DNA of 15,783 bases from Marinospirillum sp. (lineage in GTDB: Bacteria; Pseudomonadota; Gammaproteobacteria; Pseudomonadales; Halomonadaceae). The notes beneath the pieces are model-generated. The model was not told the DNA's origin. It searched no databases and saw only the letters and a program-made list of their open reading frames with translations. The position numbers and the translations under genes were made by a program. Shown in pieces: positions 15,561 to 15,783 of the stretch. Every line of letters begins with the position of its first letter. Positions within the stretch are counted from its first letter, which is position 1. The stretch covers positions 1 through 15,783 of the forward strand of contig SKOQ01000008.1 of NCBI GenBank assembly GCA_007119985.1, in the 5' to 3' direction.

Positions 15561-15783
15561 GTACGATCGCACTTTCAACGCTGGAAAACGAAGTTGTCGT
15601 TTCAAGGAAGGAGTGGTTGGCCATCATTGGTGGCCTTATCGGTGGCTTTATGGCGATTCTGGATATCCAGATTACGAACTCTTCGATGAAAGTCATTCAG
15701 GGGGCGCTGTCCGCGTCTCTGGATGACGCCTCTTGGCTGATGACATCGTACTTTACAGCTGAGATTATTGCGATCCCACTTTG
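15557..15783 (+). CDS. DHA2/EmrB-type MFS multidrug exporter, N-terminal part (runs off the window)
   Basis: The first 75 residues of a membrane transporter are visible; the rest lies beyond the window. A short cytoplasmic start (STIALSTLENEVVVSRKEW) leads to a hydrophobic helix with two GG pairs. It is followed by AILDIQITNSSM and then a DDASWLMTSYFTAEIIAIPL segment. This matches the N-terminus of EmrB-like 14-helix drug:proton antiporters, where an ILDxxIxN motif in helix 1 and a W-(V/L)-xTSY-x-x-A segment in helix 2 are typical. It acts in the inner membrane and, from its 4-base overlap with the synthetase gene, most likely exports the product of this pathway or gives self-resistance. An EmrA-type adaptor and an outer-membrane partner would be needed for export across both membranes; neither is seen here. 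The TTG start is chosen because of the AGGAGG seven bases upstream. Confidence 0.85.
   Translation, partial: MSTIALSTLENEVVVSRKEWLAIIGGLIGGFMAILDIQITNSSMKVIQGALSASLDDASWLMTSYFTAEIIAIPL

Noticed and set aside
15283..15696. 137-codon reading frame on the - strand
   Set aside because: It runs antisense to the thioesterase end and the exporter start, both of which match known families strongly. Its translation is low-complexity and matches nothing I recognise.
1..15783. CRISPR array, integrase attachment site, epimerisation or methyltransferase domains
   Set aside because: No regularly spaced long repeats, integrase gene or the relevant domain motifs were found in the window.

Overview
The window is the start of a hybrid non-ribosomal peptide/polyketide (NRPS-PKS) biosynthetic operon on the + strand, probably from a marine gammaproteobacterium of the Vibrio/Photobacterium/Shewanella type. 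That placement is an inference. It rests on moderate GC in the genes, very AT-rich intergenic DNA, ISAs1-family insertion sequences and an EmrB-type exporter; no housekeeping gene is present to fix the taxon.

Layout. Bases 1-436 are insertion-sequence debris. The 3' end of one ISAs1-family element (+ strand, transposase C-terminus, terminal repeat ending at 170) sits inside the 5' part of a second, inverted ISAs1 copy (- strand, transposase N-terminus, terminal repeat ending at 436). An orphan rho-independent terminator follows at 495-523. Bases 530-808 are an AT-rich leader. It holds an array of five 11-bp-phased GT(C/G) repeats, a good -10 box (TATAAT, 689-694) with a poor -35, and a hairpin that covers the Shine-Dalgarno sequence of the first gene.

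The operon reads: (1) 809-3859, NRPS A-T-C, whose A domain lacks the Asp that binds the alpha-amino group; (2) 3893-5422, free-standing A domain with a glycine-like code; (3) 5440-5727, free-standing peptidyl carrier protein; (4) 5851-11379, one PKS module KS-AT-KR-DH-T, with the dehydratase-like domain after, and apparently inserted into, the ketoreductase region; (5) 11475-15560, NRPS C-A-T-TE with a near-perfect aspartate code; (6) 15557 to the window end, the N-terminus of a DHA2/EmrB-type drug exporter whose TTG start overlaps the stop of gene 5.

Working together (inference): an unusual starter acid X is loaded on T1. The C domain of protein 1 joins it to glycine carried by the separate A and T proteins. 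The PKS adds one malonate unit and reduces it, perhaps also dehydrating it. Protein 5 adds aspartate and its thioesterase releases the product. The predicted skeleton is X-Gly-C2-Asp, that is, an acylated 4-amino-3-hydroxybutyryl or 4-aminocrotonyl unit joined to Asp, exported by the MFS pump. I do not recognise this assembly line as a described pathway, so no gene symbols are assigned. No phosphopantetheinyl transferase, MbtH protein or regulator gene lies within the window.
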